This document shows positions 50,945-60,625 of a stretch of 64,000 nucleotides of DNA, piece after piece. Position numbers and translations under genes: made by a program. Positions within the stretch are counted from its first letter, which is position 1. Each line of letters begins with the position of its first letter. The stretch is from Corynebacterium ulcerans (GTDB lineage Bacteria > Actinomycetota > Actinomycetes > Mycobacteriales > Mycobacteriaceae). Below the pieces are notes generated by a model, which was given only the letters and a program-made list of their open reading frames with translations, was not told the origin of the DNA and did not search any database. The stretch is from positions 1,550,001 through 1,614,000 of the forward strand of contig NZ_LT906443.1 in the NCBI RefSeq assembly GCF_900187135.1. Reading direction: 5' to 3'.

Positions 50945-51952
50945 CTATCTGCGTCGAGTGACCAGTCGCTTGGCAAGGCCTAATGGATCTTCTATTAGTC
51001 GATCCATTGCAATGGCCCGAGCGGCAGCACGAGCATTATCAAGGTGGGTGGGGATCACTCGGATCTCCAACTTATCTTTTGTTCCATGGGGCGACTTGCG
51101 TAGCTCCTGGCCCACAGCGAGGGCATCTTCTGAGTTCTCAAATGCCGAGCCGGCAAGGACTATGACCTTTGGGCGCGTCTGTTCTACTAGGGCTACGGCT
51201 GAAGCTCCCAGGGAAGAGGACCCATGAATGTTCTCATCGAGAGGCAATATCACTACCTCTTGGGGATTTTGAAGCGCTGCGCCGATGGAATCGTCCGCAT
51301 AAAAGATGAGTGAATTGGCGGGCGCATCGGGATTTTGTGCCTGTTGCTCAGCACCTGCAATAGCTGTAATGGCACTAGCGACGGTCACGGGAGCAGAGAT
51401 GCGGTTATAGATTCGACCAGCAAGATCTACGCCTTCCCAGCCAAGGTTTTTCGCAGTGACAAGGCCAAGGGAATTGACGTGACCCGATGTTGCAATGCCT
51501 ACGTTGGCAAGGGGGAGCTCACTAAGCTCTGCGATTTCTCGGATGGCTATGGCTAGTGTTTCTGCATATTGGTCGGCGCTCATCTGAGCAGGAACAATAT
51601 CGAGGATTTTTTCCTGTATCACCACTCCACGCGTGCTGTATGCACCTACGTATGTGGTTTTGGTTCCTACTGCTACGCCGATCTGCGCCCAGGGGGATAC
51701 GGAAAGTTCGATAGGGATGGTTGGGCGTCCCGGCCCGTTGGGAATAGAAAGATCTGGTCTTTCCCGAACGAGCTTTGCCTCCATGAGCGCGGCGACGGCG
51801 CGGGTCACGGTGGGCTGGGATTTTCCGGATCCGGTGACGAGTTTAGAACGTGTTACCGGCTGGAAGTGCCTGATGAGGTGCAGGCACGATGCAGCCGGTA
51901 CTGACGGCTGAGTAAAAGAAGGGGTATTCCTCAAGTGGCTGCGCGTGTGCAT
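50945..51952 (-). CDS. ROK-family transcriptional regulator
   Basis: A 335-residue protein. The N-terminal winged helix (VTRSKLVTGSGKSQPTVTRA, VAALMEAKLVRERPDL) is followed by a ROK kinase-like domain. The usual phosphate loop DxGxTK is altered to GVAVGTKTTYVGAYS, and the sugar-binding ExGH and zinc CxCGxxGC motifs are not recognisable. It is therefore a regulator with a diverged effector site. Possibly autoregulated; a near-perfect dyad AGACTGCGCGGTCT lies about 25 bp upstream. Confidence 0.85.
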   Translation of the reverse strand: MHTRSHLRNTPSFTQPSVPAASCLHLIRHFQPVTRSKLVTGSGKSQPTVTRAVAALMEAKLVRERPDLSIPNGPGRPTIPIELSVSPWAQIGVAVGTKTTYVGAYSTRGVVIQEKILDIVPAQMSADQYAETLAIAIREIAELSELPLANVGIATSGHVNSLGLVTAKNLGWEGVDLAGRIYNRISAPVTVASAITAIAGAEQQAQNPDAPANSLIFYADDSIGAALQNPQEVVILPLDENIHGSSSLGASAVALVEQTRPKVIVLAGSAFENSEDALAVGQELRKSPHGTKDKLEIRVIPTHLDNARAAARAIAMDRLIEDPLGLAKRLVTRRR

Positions 51953-52614
51953 AATAAAATTCTATAGCGATAGACCGCGCAGTCTAAATTATTCACCCCC
52001 TCATTGGTCGGGTTTGATAACCTGTGAGCAGCTTAAATATAGATATGAAGAGTTTAAATAGACCGACCAGTATATTTTTAGCAGAATATTTGGGCCGGAG
52101 AAAAAGTGTCGCTGAGCGGTGTATTTTCAAAAACGATTTGCAAAAAAGTTTTGAGCTAAATGTTGGCATTTAGGTCCTGGTCTTTTCTGTGGGGGCTATG
52201 AACGCTGATAGGTAAAAGGAGAAGGTTGACCGCGAATTGGGGGATGGATACCCCCGGCTGCATCTCTCAATTGCGAGGGGCTGGGGGAAATAAGTGCAAG
52301 CATTTTTATGGCGCTGGGTGATGTATTTCTCCATGTCATGTGACGTAGGTGACATGGCATCAAACTTCGATGGGTTGAAAAAAATTTAATAAAGGTTTGA
52401 ACTTTGGGAACTCTTGTCGGCTTTCACGCGACAACTACTAACGTCGCGCGGGTGCATCTCTGAGCTCGCTGGAAACGCCTCTCGTCTGTGCTCGCACTGA
52501 GATCGTTTCTTTGTAGATGCGCCCATCGCGGAGTGGAACGGATCCCCTCGCGGTACGACTGTGGCCACAGTCTGTGCGTAATCCAACTCGTGTACGAAAG
52601 CGGTATAGGAATAC
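51953..52614. other. Long intergenic region upstream of the PepSY gene
   Basis: 662 bp, AT-rich in the first half. Small ORFs occur on both strands but none shows a credible ribosome-binding site with protein-like sequence. It contains the promoters of the ROK gene (leftward) and the PepSY gene (rightward). No RNA structure or repeat could be recognised by eye. Confidence 0.4.
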
Positions 52615-54090
52615 ATGGTCACCACCGATCAAGCCCTCTCGGCAGGAAGCGCAGCAAAAGCTGCAAAACCTGGGAGTGGACGTGCCAGTGAAAACGGCGG
52701 GAAATCCCGTCATCTGCCGCGCCACCTACGCCGACTTCATTTCTTTGCGGGAATCATCTGTGCACCGCTTATCTTTGTAGCTTCTCTTACCGGCCTCGCT
52801 TATGCCTTTGCGCCGACCCTGGAGAAGGCGGTGTACTCCAGCAACATCACTGTTGAGGTCCCTGCTGATGGGAAGCAGCTCCCGATGGAAAAGATCGTGG
52901 ATATTGCGACGCAGCGGCACCCTGATCAGCCTATGACCGGTATTCGGGTTGGTGAGAAAGACCAAGCAGTACGAGTACTGTTTAAGCATCCCACCAAGAG
53001 TGCAAGCTTTAGCGATGCCGTATTTGTGAACCCGTACAACGGTGAGATCACGGGAGATATGGTCCAATATGGCAACTCTGGCGCGTTGCCTTTGCGAGAT
53101 TGGTTATCTCATGGGCACCGCGATCTGTGGTTGGGAGATACGGGACGCTTCTATTCGGAGTTTGCAGCTTCGTGGCTTGGGGTCTTGGCGGTGAGCGGTG
53201 TGTATCTCTGGTGGAAGCGCCAGCGGAATGGTGCCGGCCGAATCGCCTCTATGCTGAAGGTATCCGGCCGTGGACGCACGAGAAACCTGCGCTGGCACGG
53301 CGCACTGGGTACCGCCCTTGCTCTAGGCATGATCTTTTTCACCTTCACTGGCTTGACCTGGTCTTCAGTGGCTGGAACCAATATTGGCAAGGTGCGTACT
53401 GAACTGAATTGGGCCACTCCCAAAGTGACTACTTCTCTCGACGGTGCAGCTGCCCCTGCGGTGAAAGATCCGCATGCCGGCCACGATCATGCTGGTCATG
53501 ACCACAGCGGGCATTCCGCGACGGCAGCACCCTCAAAGCTGAGCCTTGCTGCACAATCCACAAAAGTCGCGGCTACTGCTGCCACTGAATTGCGTAGTGG
53601 AGTCACCTTGCGCCCGCCAAGCGAGGCGGGTCAGGCGTGGAGTGTTATGGAGAACCGTCAGGCATATCGCAAGGACAACAACTCCATTGCGGTTAACGGC
53701 GATACTGGTGAAGTAACCGCACGCTTGGCATTTGTGGATTGGCCTTTTGCTGCTCAGGCCACTGCATGGATGATCCAGCTACACATGGGCACGATGCTGG
53801 GGCTTCCTAACCAGATCGTGCTGGGGTTGCTTGCGGTAGGCATCATTATTGTGGTCGTTCGTGGTTATATGTTGTGGTTCCAGCGTCGTCCGCAAGGTCA
53901 GCTCGTGGCTGATGCGCCGGGACGTGCTCGCGGTGCTGAACGTCGTTTTGGCGTAGCTGGGATCCTTGCGGTGGTGGGAATGATTGCCTACGGAGTCTTC
54001 GCCCCGGTATTCGGAATTACATGCCTGGCTTTCATCGTGGGCAGTGTGATCTGGGATATGGTGCGGTCGCGTCGTCGTAAAGCAAGCTAA
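52615..54090 (+). CDS. PepSY-associated membrane protein with His-rich loop
   Basis: A 491-residue protein of the PepSY_TM family (PiuB-like) with four main membrane helices: FAGIICAPLIFVASLTGLAY, WLGVLAVSGVYLWWKRQR, LGTALALGMIFFTFTGLTWS and the later IVLGLLAVGIIIVVVRGYML. PepSY-like domains lie outside. An external loop contains DPHAGHDHAGHDHSGHS, a metal-binding tract. The family often acts in ferric-siderophore reduction or metal uptake; iron or copper handling is likely here. GGTATAGGAATAC precedes the ATG. Confidence 0.85.
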   Translation: MVTTDQALSAGSAAKAAKPGSGRASENGGKSRHLPRHLRRLHFFAGIICAPLIFVASLTGLAYAFAPTLEKAVYSSNITVEVPADGKQLPMEKIVDIATQRHPDQPMTGIRVGEKDQAVRVLFKHPTKSASFSDAVFVNPYNGEITGDMVQYGNSGALPLRDWLSHGHRDLWLGDTGRFYSEFAASWLGVLAVSGVYLWWKRQRNGAGRIASMLKVSGRGRTRNLRWHGALGTALALGMIFFTFTGLTWSSVAGTNIGKVRTELNWATPKVTTSLDGAAAPAVKDPHAGHDHAGHDHSGHSATAAPSKLSLAAQSTKVAATAATELRSGVTLRPPSEAGQAWSVMENRQAYRKDNNSIAVNGDTGEVTARLAFVDWPFAAQATAWMIQLHMGTMLGLPNQIVLGLLAVGIIIVVVRGYMLWFQRRPQGQLVADAPGRARGAERRFGVAGILAVVGMIAYGVFAPVFGITCLAFIVGSVIWDMVRSRRRKAS

Positions 54091-54193
54091 GCTTATCGAC
54101 GCCACGCGTCGGCCACCGCTGTGAGCACCGGACATGCGCCATAAGCATATGCATTCATAGTTTTGTGGGGGAGTCACACTAGACTGATTCCCC

Positions 54194-55264
54194 ATGAGCT
54201 TTTCCCCTCAGGATCCACTGATTTCCGGCCTGACTGTTCGTGCCATGAGTGCGGACGATACAGATGCACGTAAGACCGCACTGCTAAAAAATCTGAATCG
54301 TTTTGAGCAACGCTTTGGTGAACAGGATTGTGCGTCCGAACCTTTGCGCAATTACCTCAGTTTTGATCCTGCTCGTGGCGATATAGGTCTTCTGCTTGCT
54401 AATGACGCGGGGGAAACCGTCGGCATGATGTGGGTTGCCTTTATTAAGGGATTTGGTTTTATCAATGCCAGCGTGCCGGAACTGACGCTCTACCTTGCGG
54501 AGGAGTGGCATGGCAAGGGAGTGGGCCAATGGATGTTGGACCAGGCTGAAGAGCATGGTCGGGTTCATGGTTGGCCAGGAATTGCAGTGAACGTGGAGAA
54601 GGAAAGCCCCGCTCGACGCCTTTATGCGCGCTGTGATTACGTCACCCAGGATGGTGGATCTGAGGCAGGCAGCGTGATGCTGAAAACCCTCAGCCCGAAA
54701 ATTCGGAGCGTGGCTGTGTACTGCGGTTCTGCGCATGGGGCACGTCCGGAATACACTGCTGCGGCGCGTGCACTTGGTACTGCGCTCGCGGAGCGAGGCA
54801 TCACCATGGTCTATGGCGGCGGCAAACTCGGCCTGATGGGAGAGACCGCGGACGCGGCCATCGCTGCAGGCGGAGAAGTCCATGGCGTTATGCCGCAGAA
54901 CCTTGTTGATTTAGAACAGGCGCACCCACGGCTCACTCGATTGGACATCACAGAATCCATCGCTGAGCGTAAAACTCGGATGGAAGATCTGGCAGATGCC
55001 TTTGTAGTTTTGCCCGGTGGGATGGGCACCATGGAAGAGATGTTTGAGGTGCTGGTCTGCCAGCAGCTTGGCCCTTATTGTGGCCCCGTGGCGCTTTTTA
55101 ACGTAGAAGAGTATTGGGAGCCACTGGTCAAGGCCTTCCAGGCGATGAGCGAAGAAGGATTTATTGCGCAGCGATACATTGACGCTCTGGTTGTTGCAGG
55201 TAATACGGATGAGCTTTTCGAGGGCTTTGCCAGCTGGGTCAACCCCGGCCTGAAATGGAACTAG
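54194..55264 (+). CDS. GNAT acetyltransferase fused to a LOG-family phosphoribohydrolase
   Basis: A 356-residue two-domain protein. Residues 1 to about 165 are a GNAT domain (LTLYLAEEWHGKGVGQWMLD acetyl-CoA site; ESPARRLYARCDYV). Residues about 170-356 are a LOG/TIGR00730 Rossmann domain (SVAVYCGSAHGARPEYTAAA; MVYGGGKLGLMG; the catalytic PGGMGTMEEMFE). LOG proteins release free cytokinin bases from nucleoside 5'-monophosphates and are common in actinobacteria, but I am not aware of a usual GNAT fusion. The two halves are joined by a short linker (KTLSPKI) with no stop, so the fusion looks genuine. Confidence 0.88.
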   Translation: MSFSPQDPLISGLTVRAMSADDTDARKTALLKNLNRFEQRFGEQDCASEPLRNYLSFDPARGDIGLLLANDAGETVGMMWVAFIKGFGFINASVPELTLYLAEEWHGKGVGQWMLDQAEEHGRVHGWPGIAVNVEKESPARRLYARCDYVTQDGGSEAGSVMLKTLSPKIRSVAVYCGSAHGARPEYTAAARALGTALAERGITMVYGGGKLGLMGETADAAIAAGGEVHGVMPQNLVDLEQAHPRLTRLDITESIAERKTRMEDLADAFVVLPGGMGTMEEMFEVLVCQQLGPYCGPVALFNVEEYWEPLVKAFQAMSEEGFIAQRYIDALVVAGNTDELFEGFASWVNPGLKWN

Positions 55265-55374
55265 CCGGCACGCTAAGGGCGGAGATTTTCCGCGGGTCCT
55301 TCCTTGATAAAGACGAAAATAAAATGTGTCTTGTTGCTTGGAAGGATTCGAGCTTCTAGCTAAACTAGCCAATC

Positions 55375-57042
55375 ATGACTCACGGAAATGCGGACGTGCG
55401 GACTCCCTCGCTCCTTGATGCTTCCTGCGAAGCATTTGTTCATGATCTTGCTGCGCTATCGCCGACGGAGGCGACGGTATGGGGCATCGCGGGGCACGAC
55501 GGGGAACTACAAGATTTTTCCCCGGCATACTGGGAGGCCGTGGCGGACCGTAACCGTGAGATGCTCGCGGATGTTGATGCTCTCGACGACGGCACTGATG
55601 ACTGCGATGACGAGGATGATTTTGATGAGGTTGATATCGTCACCGCTGCCGTGCTGAGAGACCGGGTGTGCCTAGATTTATCGCTGCATCATAATGACGA
55701 GTTTTTAGGCCAGCTCAATAATATTGCGTCTCCGATCCAGACCATCAGGGATACTTTCCTGCTGATGCCGCAGGACACTGAAGAACAGCGGGAGGCCATT
55801 GCGTCTCGTTTGTCTCAGGTGGGAAAGGCTCTTGCGGGATACCGTGAATCTTTGACTGTGGCGGCCTCTCATGGAAAAGTGGCGGCGATTCGTCAGATTG
55901 AGACCGTCATTGGGCAGTGTCGTGAGCTCACCCAACCAGGTTCCATGCTCGATCAACTGGGCGTGGATCCGCATTCTGCCGCCGTAGTGTCTGCAAAGAA
56001 GTCCTTTGGATCTATGGCGGAGTGGCTGAGTGACCAGCTAGCTCCACATGCGCCTCACAACGATGCGGTGGGCCGGGAACGGTACGAACGCTTTAGCCAC
56101 TTGTTTGTAGGTGATGTAGTAGATCTTGACGACGCTTATGAGTGGGGCCTTGATCGACTACAAGAGATAGTGGCCGAACAACAAAGTATCTCCGAGGAAC
56201 TCTATGGGGCGGGGACTTCCGTTGCTGCTGCCATGAAGAAACTTGATGCTGAACCGCGCTACACCATCACGGGTACGGACGCGTTGAGAGAATGGATGCA
56301 GGAGCAATCGGATAAAACTATCGCTCACCTCAACGGCGTTCACTTTGACATTCCGCAACCAGTACAGACCCTGGAAGCTTGCATTGATCCTGCAGGTGCC
56401 GGTGGCATTTTTTACACCCCGCCGTCGGATGATTTTTCTCGTCCAGGCCGCATGTGGTGGTCTGTTCCAGCGGGCCAAAATATTTTTCACACGTGGCAAG
56501 AGCTGACCACCGTCTTTCACGAGTCTGTGCCAGGGCATCATCTTCAGTGCGGCCAGGCGGTTTGTGAGCGTGAGAACCTCAATCTTTGGCGCAGGATAGC
56601 CTGTTGGTGTTCAGGGCATGGCGAGGGTTGGGCGCTTTACGCTGAGCAGCTGATGGCAGACTTGGGCTATCACGATGATCTAGGTACGCGGATGGGGATG
56701 CTGGATGCACAACGCCTCCGTGCAGCCCGCGTTGTCTTAGACATTGGAATTCATCTGGGAAAGCGGACCCCAGAGGGAACGAGCGTCTGGGATGCGTCGT
56801 ACGCAAAATTCTTCTTACGAGAGAACACTGCCATGGACGAACCCAATCTTGCCTTTGAGCTGGACCGTTATCTGGGTTGGCCTGGTCAGGCACCTTCGTA
56901 TGCTTTGGGGCAGCGCTTGTGGCAACAGCTGCGTGACAGCGCACTAAGCCAAGGCCAGACGCTTAAACAATTCCATACTCGTGCATTGTCGTATGGATCA
57001 ATCCCCATGTCTATCCTGGGGACGCAAGTCCTGAAAGGCTAG
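55375..57042 (+). CDS. DUF885-family zinc peptidase
   Basis: A 555-residue cytosolic protein of the DUF885 family of putative metallopeptidases. The zinc motif is FHESVPGHHLQ (HExxxGHHxQ) and a second motif is GHGEGWALYAEQLMADLGY with the downstream Glu ligand. An acidic run (DDGTDDCDDEDDFDE) lies near residue 80. No signal peptide. Probably hydrolyses small peptides; substrates unknown. Stand-alone gene with its own promoter region after the LOG fusion. Confidence 0.88.
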   Translation: MTHGNADVRTPSLLDASCEAFVHDLAALSPTEATVWGIAGHDGELQDFSPAYWEAVADRNREMLADVDALDDGTDDCDDEDDFDEVDIVTAAVLRDRVCLDLSLHHNDEFLGQLNNIASPIQTIRDTFLLMPQDTEEQREAIASRLSQVGKALAGYRESLTVAASHGKVAAIRQIETVIGQCRELTQPGSMLDQLGVDPHSAAVVSAKKSFGSMAEWLSDQLAPHAPHNDAVGRERYERFSHLFVGDVVDLDDAYEWGLDRLQEIVAEQQSISEELYGAGTSVAAAMKKLDAEPRYTITGTDALREWMQEQSDKTIAHLNGVHFDIPQPVQTLEACIDPAGAGGIFYTPPSDDFSRPGRMWWSVPAGQNIFHTWQELTTVFHESVPGHHLQCGQAVCERENLNLWRRIACWCSGHGEGWALYAEQLMADLGYHDDLGTRMGMLDAQRLRAARVVLDIGIHLGKRTPEGTSVWDASYAKFFLRENTAMDEPNLAFELDRYLGWPGQAPSYALGQRLWQQLRDSALSQGQTLKQFHTRALSYGSIPMSILGTQVLKG

Positions 57043-57129
57043 TATAGAGTCCTCTGCTGCGGATCTATTGCGGAGGGCTCAAAATAATTAAGCTTGGCGT
57101 AATTTAATTGCGCACAATATAGTTAATGC

Positions 57130-57546
57130 ATGGCCAAAGATCACGCACTTGATGAGCTCATCTGCTTTCAGCTGTACACGGCATCCCGCCTGATGCAGCG
57201 TATATATCGCCCTTATTTTGATGACTGGGGCATTACCTACCCGCAGTACTTGGTTCTCGTTTGTCTGTGGGAGCGAGATGGTAGGTCGATTGGCCAGCTT
57301 GCAGATCCGTTGAACCTGGATAGCGGAACTCTATCTCCTCTGTTGCAGCGCATGGAAGATAATGGCTTTGTTCGGCGCCAGCATGAAAAGGAGGACTACC
57401 GACGACTACGCATTTTCCTCACTGCTAAGGGCAAACGGCTCAAACCGCTTGCTGATGAGATGCAAGAGGAACTTATGGAGATGCTCAGACTCGATCATCA
57501 GGATCTTGCTGCTGTACATGATCTCATGAGCAAAATTAATCCTTAG
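57130..57546 (+). CDS. MarR-family regulator
   Basis: A 138-residue winged-helix regulator of the OhrR/MarR group: ICFQLYTASRLMQRIYRPYF (dimerisation helix), TYPQYLVLVCLWERDGRSIG, then LNLDSGTLSPLLQRMEDNGF and the wing RRQHEKEDYRRLRIFLTAKG. The OhrR-type sensing Cys is present near the N-terminus (ELICFQLY), so an organic-peroxide sensor is possible, although no ohr gene is adjacent. First of three closely spaced genes with two membrane proteins. Confidence 0.88.
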   Translation: MAKDHALDELICFQLYTASRLMQRIYRPYFDDWGITYPQYLVLVCLWERDGRSIGQLADPLNLDSGTLSPLLQRMEDNGFVRRQHEKEDYRRLRIFLTAKGKRLKPLADEMQEELMEMLRLDHQDLAAVHDLMSKINP

Positions 57547-57555
57547 GAAGCGATC

Positions 57556-57909
57556 ATGGAAAAAGAGCAACCAAAGAAGAGTTCGCGCAAGCCTTGGAGC
57601 TACGGAATGATCGTGGCTTTTTTGCTCATGATTATTCTGCTACCGCCGCTGCTTCATCTTTTTGCCGGTGGCGGCGTCATACTAGTTGCATTACTACTCA
57701 TGGCCTTGGTTTTTGGTTTTCTTGACGCAAAAATCTTTCGTTTTACCGCTAGCTTTCCGTTACTGGTAGGAGCGGCGTATTTCATTGCTATGCAGATGTA
57801 CTTTAATGCGGGAACGTGGATCTATCTTCCGATCATGGTGATCCTCGCGTTTGTGGGCGGTGCCCTTGGAGATCCTCAGGGTATGCGCTCCTTGGGGGAG
57901 GAAGACTGA
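57556..57909 (+). CDS. Hypothetical membrane protein (117 residues)
   Basis: About four hydrophobic helices after a basic N-terminus: GMIVAFLLMIILLPPLLHLF, GGGVILVALLLMALVFGFL, FPLLVGAAYFIAMQMYF and IYLPIMVILAFVGGALG. It begins nine bases after the MarR gene, with GGAAGCG upstream, and ends one base into the next gene. No family recognised. Confidence 0.75.
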   Translation: MEKEQPKKSSRKPWSYGMIVAFLLMIILLPPLLHLFAGGGVILVALLLMALVFGFLDAKIFRFTASFPLLVGAAYFIAMQMYFNAGTWIYLPIMVILAFVGGALGDPQGMRSLGEED

Positions 57910-58766
57910 TGGAGATATGGTCTTTTGAACATCCTGAACTGGGGCTTATCAGTGTGGAACGCGGTTATGATGCGGAGTTTCGGGCAGCCGATCCGGATTG
58001 GCCCGAGGAACCTTCTGAGAAAGAGATCCGCCATGTTGGCCCCAACGCTGGGTTCAAAGAACGCATAGAAGCGCTTATTCATAATCCCCCGGTCCGGTTG
58101 CAAATTAAGGTGAACGGTGAGGTACGACGACGGCTTAACGACGTCCCCTCGGGCCGAATAGCTTTGAACAAATCCGTAGACAATTCTTTAGCCATGCCGG
58201 CTATGGCAAAAGTAAACCGGAAAAAGCCGCACCTTTATGTGCATTCCACTATATTCAACGAGATTCTGGGTATTGAGTATCGTGAAGGAAGCCAGGTCAT
58301 AGAGTTCACTCCACCCGTGGGGACTCGGGGGCATAAGCGCCACCAGGCGATGGAAGAAAGCAGCATAAAGCGGATCCTTTTCCCTATGATGGCAGGTCTG
58401 GGAAAGAGCGGTTGGGCAATTGCCGTGATCGTTCTGGGGCCAATAGTCAGCAGGATTGTGAAGAAACTGTTGGAGCTGTTGCCCGACTGGGACTTCTTTG
58501 ATCTTCCCGAATTTCCCTCGATTGAGCTTCCTGTTCCACGGTTTCCGCAGATCACGCTTCCCGTGGTGCAGTTTCCTGATTGGGAATTACCTCATTTTGA
58601 TGCCCCGTGGTGGGTTATGTTTCTTCTTGAATATAAAAAAGTGTGGATCCCTTTGGTGATCGCTATCTTTGTGGGCATCATGGCGATCCGGAATCACAAG
58701 AAGTCTGAAGAGCAGAAGAGGCAGTGGGAGTCTGAACAGCCTGATGATCGCGATACGAGCTCCTAG
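57909..58766 (+). CDS. Hypothetical membrane-anchored protein with proline/phenylalanine periodic segment
   Basis: 285 residues from ATG at 57909, which overlaps the stop of the preceding gene (TGATG). A soluble N-terminal domain (1 to about 150) is followed by a helix (GWAIAVIVLGPIVSRIVKKL). Then comes a segment with regular P-x-F-P/L spacing (LPEFPSIELPVPRFPQITLP and onward), and a C-terminal membrane helix (VWIPLVIAIFVGIMAI) with a charged tail. The periodic segment probably forms an extended beta or polyproline-like structure. Function unknown. Its stop overlaps the convergent gene by four bases. Confidence 0.75.
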   Translation: MEIWSFEHPELGLISVERGYDAEFRAADPDWPEEPSEKEIRHVGPNAGFKERIEALIHNPPVRLQIKVNGEVRRRLNDVPSGRIALNKSVDNSLAMPAMAKVNRKKPHLYVHSTIFNEILGIEYREGSQVIEFTPPVGTRGHKRHQAMEESSIKRILFPMMAGLGKSGWAIAVIVLGPIVSRIVKKLLELLPDWDFFDLPEFPSIELPVPRFPQITLPVVQFPDWELPHFDAPWWVMFLLEYKKVWIPLVIAIFVGIMAIRNHKKSEEQKRQWESEQPDDRDTSS

Positions 58767-59836
58767 GATTTTTTCCGTTGCAGTAGCTTGATAAGCGCGG
58801 GTATCCATCCGGCTAGTGCAAGAACACTCACGATTCGGATAACCTGAGTAGCCACCACGACCGAACCCGCACCGCCTTCGCTGGAGAGCGCAAGTACGGT
58901 TTCTAAGGCGCCCGGGCTGGTGGCTAAATACGCCTCGAAATAGGAAACATGCAGCACAGACATGAGAGGCCACGCGGTCAGTGCGCAGCCTGCGATCAAC
59001 ACAACAACAAAGAGAATGGTGGAAGGAAGCTGAGCTGCGAATGCTTTGAGTGCGGCTAAAGAGAGTGAACCTCCACAGATCCATCCGATGGAGAGAAAAG
59101 CGAAATAGCGCACAGGCTCAGGGGGAGCGAAACTCACTTCATAGGGGATAAGCAGTCCGACTATGACCACCAGGAGCATCGGCCCCAGAATCGATGCTGC
59201 CGGCAGCCTTAAAAATTTACCCACCCGATGACCAACCAAAGCGATAACAACCACGATGACCAGTGCCCACCACGGCTGTGATTGCGCTGCTGCAGACACA
59301 GCATTGCTGGCGGGTGTATGCGGGAAGAGATGCGTTATCAAAGGAAGGGACACAGAGACTGCGAGGAGTCGCAGGTACTGGCTGAGCGTGACATAGCGAT
59401 AGTCGGCGCCTAGGTCCTTAGCCAAGATCGGCATAATAGAGGCTCCGCCGGCCAACATGGAGAGCACCCCAGTTTCCTGGCTAATCTCAGGTTCTTTGTG
59501 GGCTAGTAATAACCCACCACCAATGCCAATCGCCAACGTCACAATGGTCACCGCGATGCTGGGTAAGACAAAGTGGGCGAGTTGGCTCAATTGCGTAGAT
59601 AACAGGGGAAGAGCTGCGAGGATACCGATAAATCCGCGAGCAAAATTAAACAAGTGGCGGTTCATCGGCAACTCTTTGCCCGTCATCAGAGCCGAGGCGC
59701 CAGAGACCACAATAGCTGCGAGAATCCATGCGGCAGGAACATGGAGAAAAGCGAAGAGGAAGCCAAGCGCAACGGACACAGGCGCCACCACAGACCAGCG
59801 GAAAACCAGATCCTTATCTGTCATGAATCGCCTCAT
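58763..59836 (-). CDS. AbrB-family (PF05145) membrane protein
   Basis: A 357-residue polytopic protein with about ten helices in two repeated halves: LVFRWSVVAPVSVALGFLFA, AAWILAAIVVSGASALMTGK and later RLPAASILGPMLLVVIVGLL. The repeated P-A-A/S-I/W-x-x-G/A motif marks the family named after ammonia-monooxygenase-linked AbrB, a putative regulator or transporter. Start could be ATG 59836 or four codons later (MTDKDL). Function not established. Convergent with the MarR operon. Confidence 0.82.
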   Translation of the reverse strand: MRRFMTDKDLVFRWSVVAPVSVALGFLFAFLHVPAAWILAAIVVSGASALMTGKELPMNRHLFNFARGFIGILAALPLLSTQLSQLAHFVLPSIAVTIVTLAIGIGGGLLLAHKEPEISQETGVLSMLAGGASIMPILAKDLGADYRYVTLSQYLRLLAVSVSLPLITHLFPHTPASNAVSAAAQSQPWWALVIVVVIALVGHRVGKFLRLPAASILGPMLLVVIVGLLIPYEVSFAPPEPVRYFAFLSIGWICGGSLSLAALKAFAAQLPSTILFVVVLIAGCALTAWPLMSVLHVSYFEAYLATSPGALETVLALSSEGGAGSVVVATQVIRIVSVLALAGWIPALIKLLQRKKS

Positions 59837-59897
59837 GTGTCGAGTGCTCCTCTCTTAGAATGCACTCGACTTTAATCCCATCCTGTGGCCTGTGGCA

Positions 59898-60524
59898 CTA
59901 CCTTGAAGCTGAGACTTTTTCAAAAGAATCGCGGGTAATCCGGACTCCCGGGCCTTGATGTTCACGTATCGTCACGCTGCCGGGTGCCGTCAGATCGATG
60001 ATGACTGCGTCGGCGGAGTACTTCTTGCCGGCGTCGAGACGCTTAAACGCGCTGCCGTCGACAGCGGCACCATCGCCAGTAGCGCTCAGCGTCAACGGTG
60101 AAAATGTGGCTTTGATCCTATTGGCCTGTGGATGATTTCCGCTCGTAGCTTTCCACGTAATCGCATATGTGGTGGGGGAGCAATCGGCAATGACACCTGC
60201 CGGATAATCAACTACGCAAGCAAGAGTGACTTCTTTATCCAGCGGCAGAAGATAGCCCCCAGCTGGGATCGGAGTAGCCGCCGGGTCTACTACTTTTTGC
60301 ATGGCAGAGCTTGTCGACGGCGGGCTCGACGCAGGCTTGGGCTGCTGGGTTGTTGGTGGTTGAGTTGTTGGCTGTTGGGTCGTCTGGGGGACTGTGGTTG
60401 CAGACATGCTTGAGGCATCGGCGGCTGTAGGCGTGGGCTGTGGCGGTTTACTATGTGCACATGCGCTCACGCTAAAGAGAACTATTGCGGATAATGCTAC
60501 GGTGAAGTGCTTCTTCATGGACAT
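59898..60524 (-). CDS. Lipoprotein with Thr/Pro/Gln-rich linker
   Basis: A 208-residue lipoprotein: signal peptide with lipobox SVSAC (Cys near 22), then a low-complexity stretch of PTTQQP-type repeats to about residue 70. A globular C-terminal domain (VDPAATPIPAGGYLLPLDKE; KKYSADAVIIDLTAPGSVTI) with a Cys pair (LACVVDYPAGVIADC) follows. The linker suggests it spans the cell wall. Function unknown. AGGAATGTCC precedes the start. Confidence 0.75.
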   Translation of the reverse strand: MSMKKHFTVALSAIVLFSVSACAHSKPPQPTPTAADASSMSATTVPQTTQQPTTQPPTTQQPKPASSPPSTSSAMQKVVDPAATPIPAGGYLLPLDKEVTLACVVDYPAGVIADCSPTTYAITWKATSGNHPQANRIKATFSPLTLSATGDGAAVDGSAFKRLDAGKKYSADAVIIDLTAPGSVTIREHQGPGVRITRDSFEKVSASR

Positions 60525-60625
60525 TCCTCCGGTTCACAAGGACCTCTGAAATAGATCACTTTTGACTATTACCGAGCGTAATATCTTCTGATGAAATTGG
60601 CAGCCATCAATAATCGGAGGCAACG

